From Buxus sempervirens (lineage: Eukaryota > Streptophyta > Magnoliopsida > Buxales > Buxaceae), in the NCBI GenBank assembly GCA_947561395.2, contig OX387186.1, forward strand, positions 3,750,835 through 3,814,834: a DNA stretch of 64,000 nt, written 5' to 3'. Below are positions 62,575 through 64,000 of this stretch, one piece after another. The position numbers and the translations under genes are program-made. The notes beneath the pieces are model-generated. The model was not told the DNA's origin, made no database searches, and saw only the letters and a list, made by a program, of their open reading frames with translations. Position 1 is the first letter of the stretch. Every line of letters starts with the position of its first letter.

Positions 62575-62820
62575 TAAAAAAAAAAAAGCTTTTAAAACCA
62601 GTTTTGAAACATTTTTAAAAAACTGCGTTTAGAAAAAATAATAAAAAAGGCTTTTGAATATCGCTTTTTAGAAAAGACGTCGTTACATATAGAAAGACAG
62701 TTTTTTGAAAATGTCTTTAAAAACAATTTCTAAAATGTTTTCATTTTTGAAACGGTTTTTAGGAAATGTTTCTAAAAATTCAAAAACCCTTTTTAAAACG
62801 GTTTTTAAACAGACACTTAT
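62575..62820. repeat. TTTTTAAAA-rich degenerate repeat
   Basis: Dense 'ttttaaaa', 'gttttnaaa' and 'aaacggtttt' units make many short self-complementary pairs. It resembles 61.0 kb and may be the remains of a MITE ending TTAAAACGGTTTTTAAAC. Confidence 0.45.
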
Positions 62821-63122
62821 CATCGGGTCCCACTTAAATACCCGAAAATTCAGTTGTCTTTAATACCCAACTAATTCCTACCAATCAACAACCCATTCTA
62901 ATGAAATCCCATTCAAACAAGTGTACCAAAGACATAAACACCACCTAACTTCTCATTCAAGTCAAACAACCCCTTTAAATATGTAGTTTCAAACCAGAGG
63001 TAATATGAGTCGGCCATTCAATAAGGAACCACCAGGAACCTTTGCAAATCAAAGGACAGATTTACTGTTCGATGCTCCACTTGCTAAGAACCTGGTGAGT
63101 CATGGATTCTACAAGCCACAAC
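62821..63122. other. Spacer before the LINE fragment
   Basis: No gene or bounded repeat is seen. Confidence 0.4.
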
Positions 63123-63560
63123 TTTTTTTTTTTTGACAGGGAAACATGTCAATATTATATTATAGCAACAAAAAAAAAATTTATTCAGTACACATATCCT
63201 GCCAGTAAGACGTAATCCTATTAATAACATCTCTATCCCAAATAACTCTTTTATCTACTTCTAGACCAGCTTTAACCATCATATCAGCTACTCTTTTCCT
63301 TTCCCTTGTGGTGAGAGATATTTTGACCTTCTGGCATTTGGATAAAAGTATTTTCACCTCTCTTAGCAAAGTACTTGCTTGCCATGGTATTGTCATCTCC
63401 TTAGGAATACCTTTTATGACTTGCATAGCATTTCCCTCCAATTCCAAGAACTTAATTCCTGCAAAAATAGCAAACCTCATACCCCTCTAGTGCTGCAAAA
63501 AGTTCAGTCTTAAATACATCATTCCCTTCTACAAACCTCATCTGGAATTCTGGGAATGGT
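63123..63560 (-). pseudogene. 5'-truncated LINE: RNase H domain end plus poly(A) tail
   Basis: The minus-strand translation LRFAIFAGIKFLELEGNA-like, then VKISLTTRERKRVADMMVKAGL, then DRDVINRITSYWQDM, matches the C-terminal RNase H part of plant LINE polyproteins. Upstream, KTELFAALEG is in another frame. A T12 run at 63124-63135 on plus is the poly(A) tail, so orientation is minus. It is not functional. Confidence 0.75.
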
Positions 63561-63848
63561 TACGTTTTATCAAATACAGTCTTCATGGCGCACAGCACGC
63601 GAACAATTCGCGCACGGTAGTATTTAACGCCCTTCGTCAGCGGACCTAATTACGAAAAAGTGATGCAGAGAAAAAGCAAGAGTGGGACCACAAGGCGTGC
63701 ATTTGTGTAATTTAAATTTAAATATTTCCCATTTCGGAAGGTCTTCTAATCGGCTAATCCTCTGTGTACGAAGCTCCGCCGACTCCGGCGACGTGTGATG
63801 ACCTGAAAACCGCTTACCAGTGGAGTGAGTTTTACATTCGCTTGCAAA
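63561..63848. promoter_or_regulatory. Presumed promoter/5' UTR of the VAP4-like gene
   Basis: This GC-richer region precedes the start at 63849. A TTTAAATTTAAATA stretch near 63711 could serve as TATA. Minus-strand frames here have no known content. Confidence 0.35.
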
Positions 63849-64000
63849 ATGGCTATTGCCGACGATAAACCGCCTTCGGATGGGAAGATTTGGAGCCTCT
63901 GTCGACTCCCATTTTGGCAATCGGGAAATGCTTCGTCGTCGTTTTCTTCTTCACAAAGTGTTCACCACCAAAATCCGAATCACCAACAGGTTGAGGGATC
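63849..64000 (+). CDS. N-terminus of a probable VAP4-type vesicle-associated protein (cut by window end)
   Basis: The first 50 codons read MAIADDKPPSDGKIWSLCRL and continue PFWQ, a Ser-rich stretch and QNPNHQQVEG. This layout (acidic start, SDGK/W, basic-aromatic LPFWQ, Ser run, His/Gln/Asn stretch, VEG) resembles plant VAP4-1/4-2 proteins, which carry an MSP domain and act at ER contact sites. The MSP domain would lie beyond the window, so the call rests on the leader alone and could be wrong. Confidence 0.5.
   Translation, partial: MAIADDKPPSDGKIWSLCRLPFWQSGNASSSFSSSQSVHHQNPNHQQVEG

Noticed and set aside
63624..63920. 98-codon minus-strand ORF
   Set aside because: It overlaps the promoter and first exon of the plus-strand VAP4-like gene, which has the better start context and family resemblance.

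Overview
The window is nuclear DNA of a flowering plant. Genes are split by GT-AG introns, two encode chloroplast proteins with transit peptides (PetC, THF1), one is a plant-type R2R3-MYB, one a plant AAAD/TyDC decarboxylase, and the AT-rich spacers are crowded with plant transposon families. I cannot name the species. An intron-free tyrosine-decarboxylase-like gene beside PetC and UBP14 would suit an early-diverging eudicot or magnoliid, but that is a guess.

Gene order: 3' half of a UBP14-type deubiquitinase (+, 676-5917, cut by the window start); petC, the Rieske subunit of cytochrome b6f (+, 7979-11836); an intact 200-residue RNase H-domain ORF (+, 17550-18152); a single-exon tyrosine/aromatic amino acid decarboxylase (-, 21723-23213); an ABC1/ADCK2-like atypical kinase (-, 27750-33305); an R2R3-MYB of the MYB41/74/102 type (-, 42849-44239); THF1/Psb29 (-, 50740-55659); a small wound-responsive (DUF3774-like) ORF (+, 59513-59710) with a degenerate relative on the other strand (62009-62212); and, at the right edge, the first codons of a probable VAP4-type protein (+, 63849-end). 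Exon joins of UBP14, petC, ABC1K, MYB and THF1 were checked by hand: every junction keeps frame. These are unrelated housekeeping and regulatory genes. The only shared theme is that PetC and THF1 both act in the thylakoid.

The space between and inside genes is largely mobile-element debris, much of it well enough preserved to show target-site duplications (TSDs). A 767-bp compound miniature LTR retrotransposon (12339-13105) has three 77-bp LTRs, a second LTR type, a captured copia pol fragment and a perfect 5-bp TSD. A 2045-bp CACTA element (14399-16443) has a perfect 3-bp TSD and dense subterminal repeats. Two 452-bp foldback elements are built around a repeated palindrome (20594-21045, 56417-56868). 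hAT elements with 8-bp TSDs lie at 40673, 41366, 46208 and 60146, the last nested inside a GGTACC-rich foldback element. Helitron-like ends occur at 38252, 49634 and 58260. A second TRIM family lies in introns of both petC and THF1, and LINE, gypsy and SINE fragments are also present.

I found no new pathway or gene system. The most unusual objects are the compound TRIM, the palindrome-core MITE pair, the nested GGTACC element, and the roughly 200-bp inverted duplication upstream of the decarboxylase gene.
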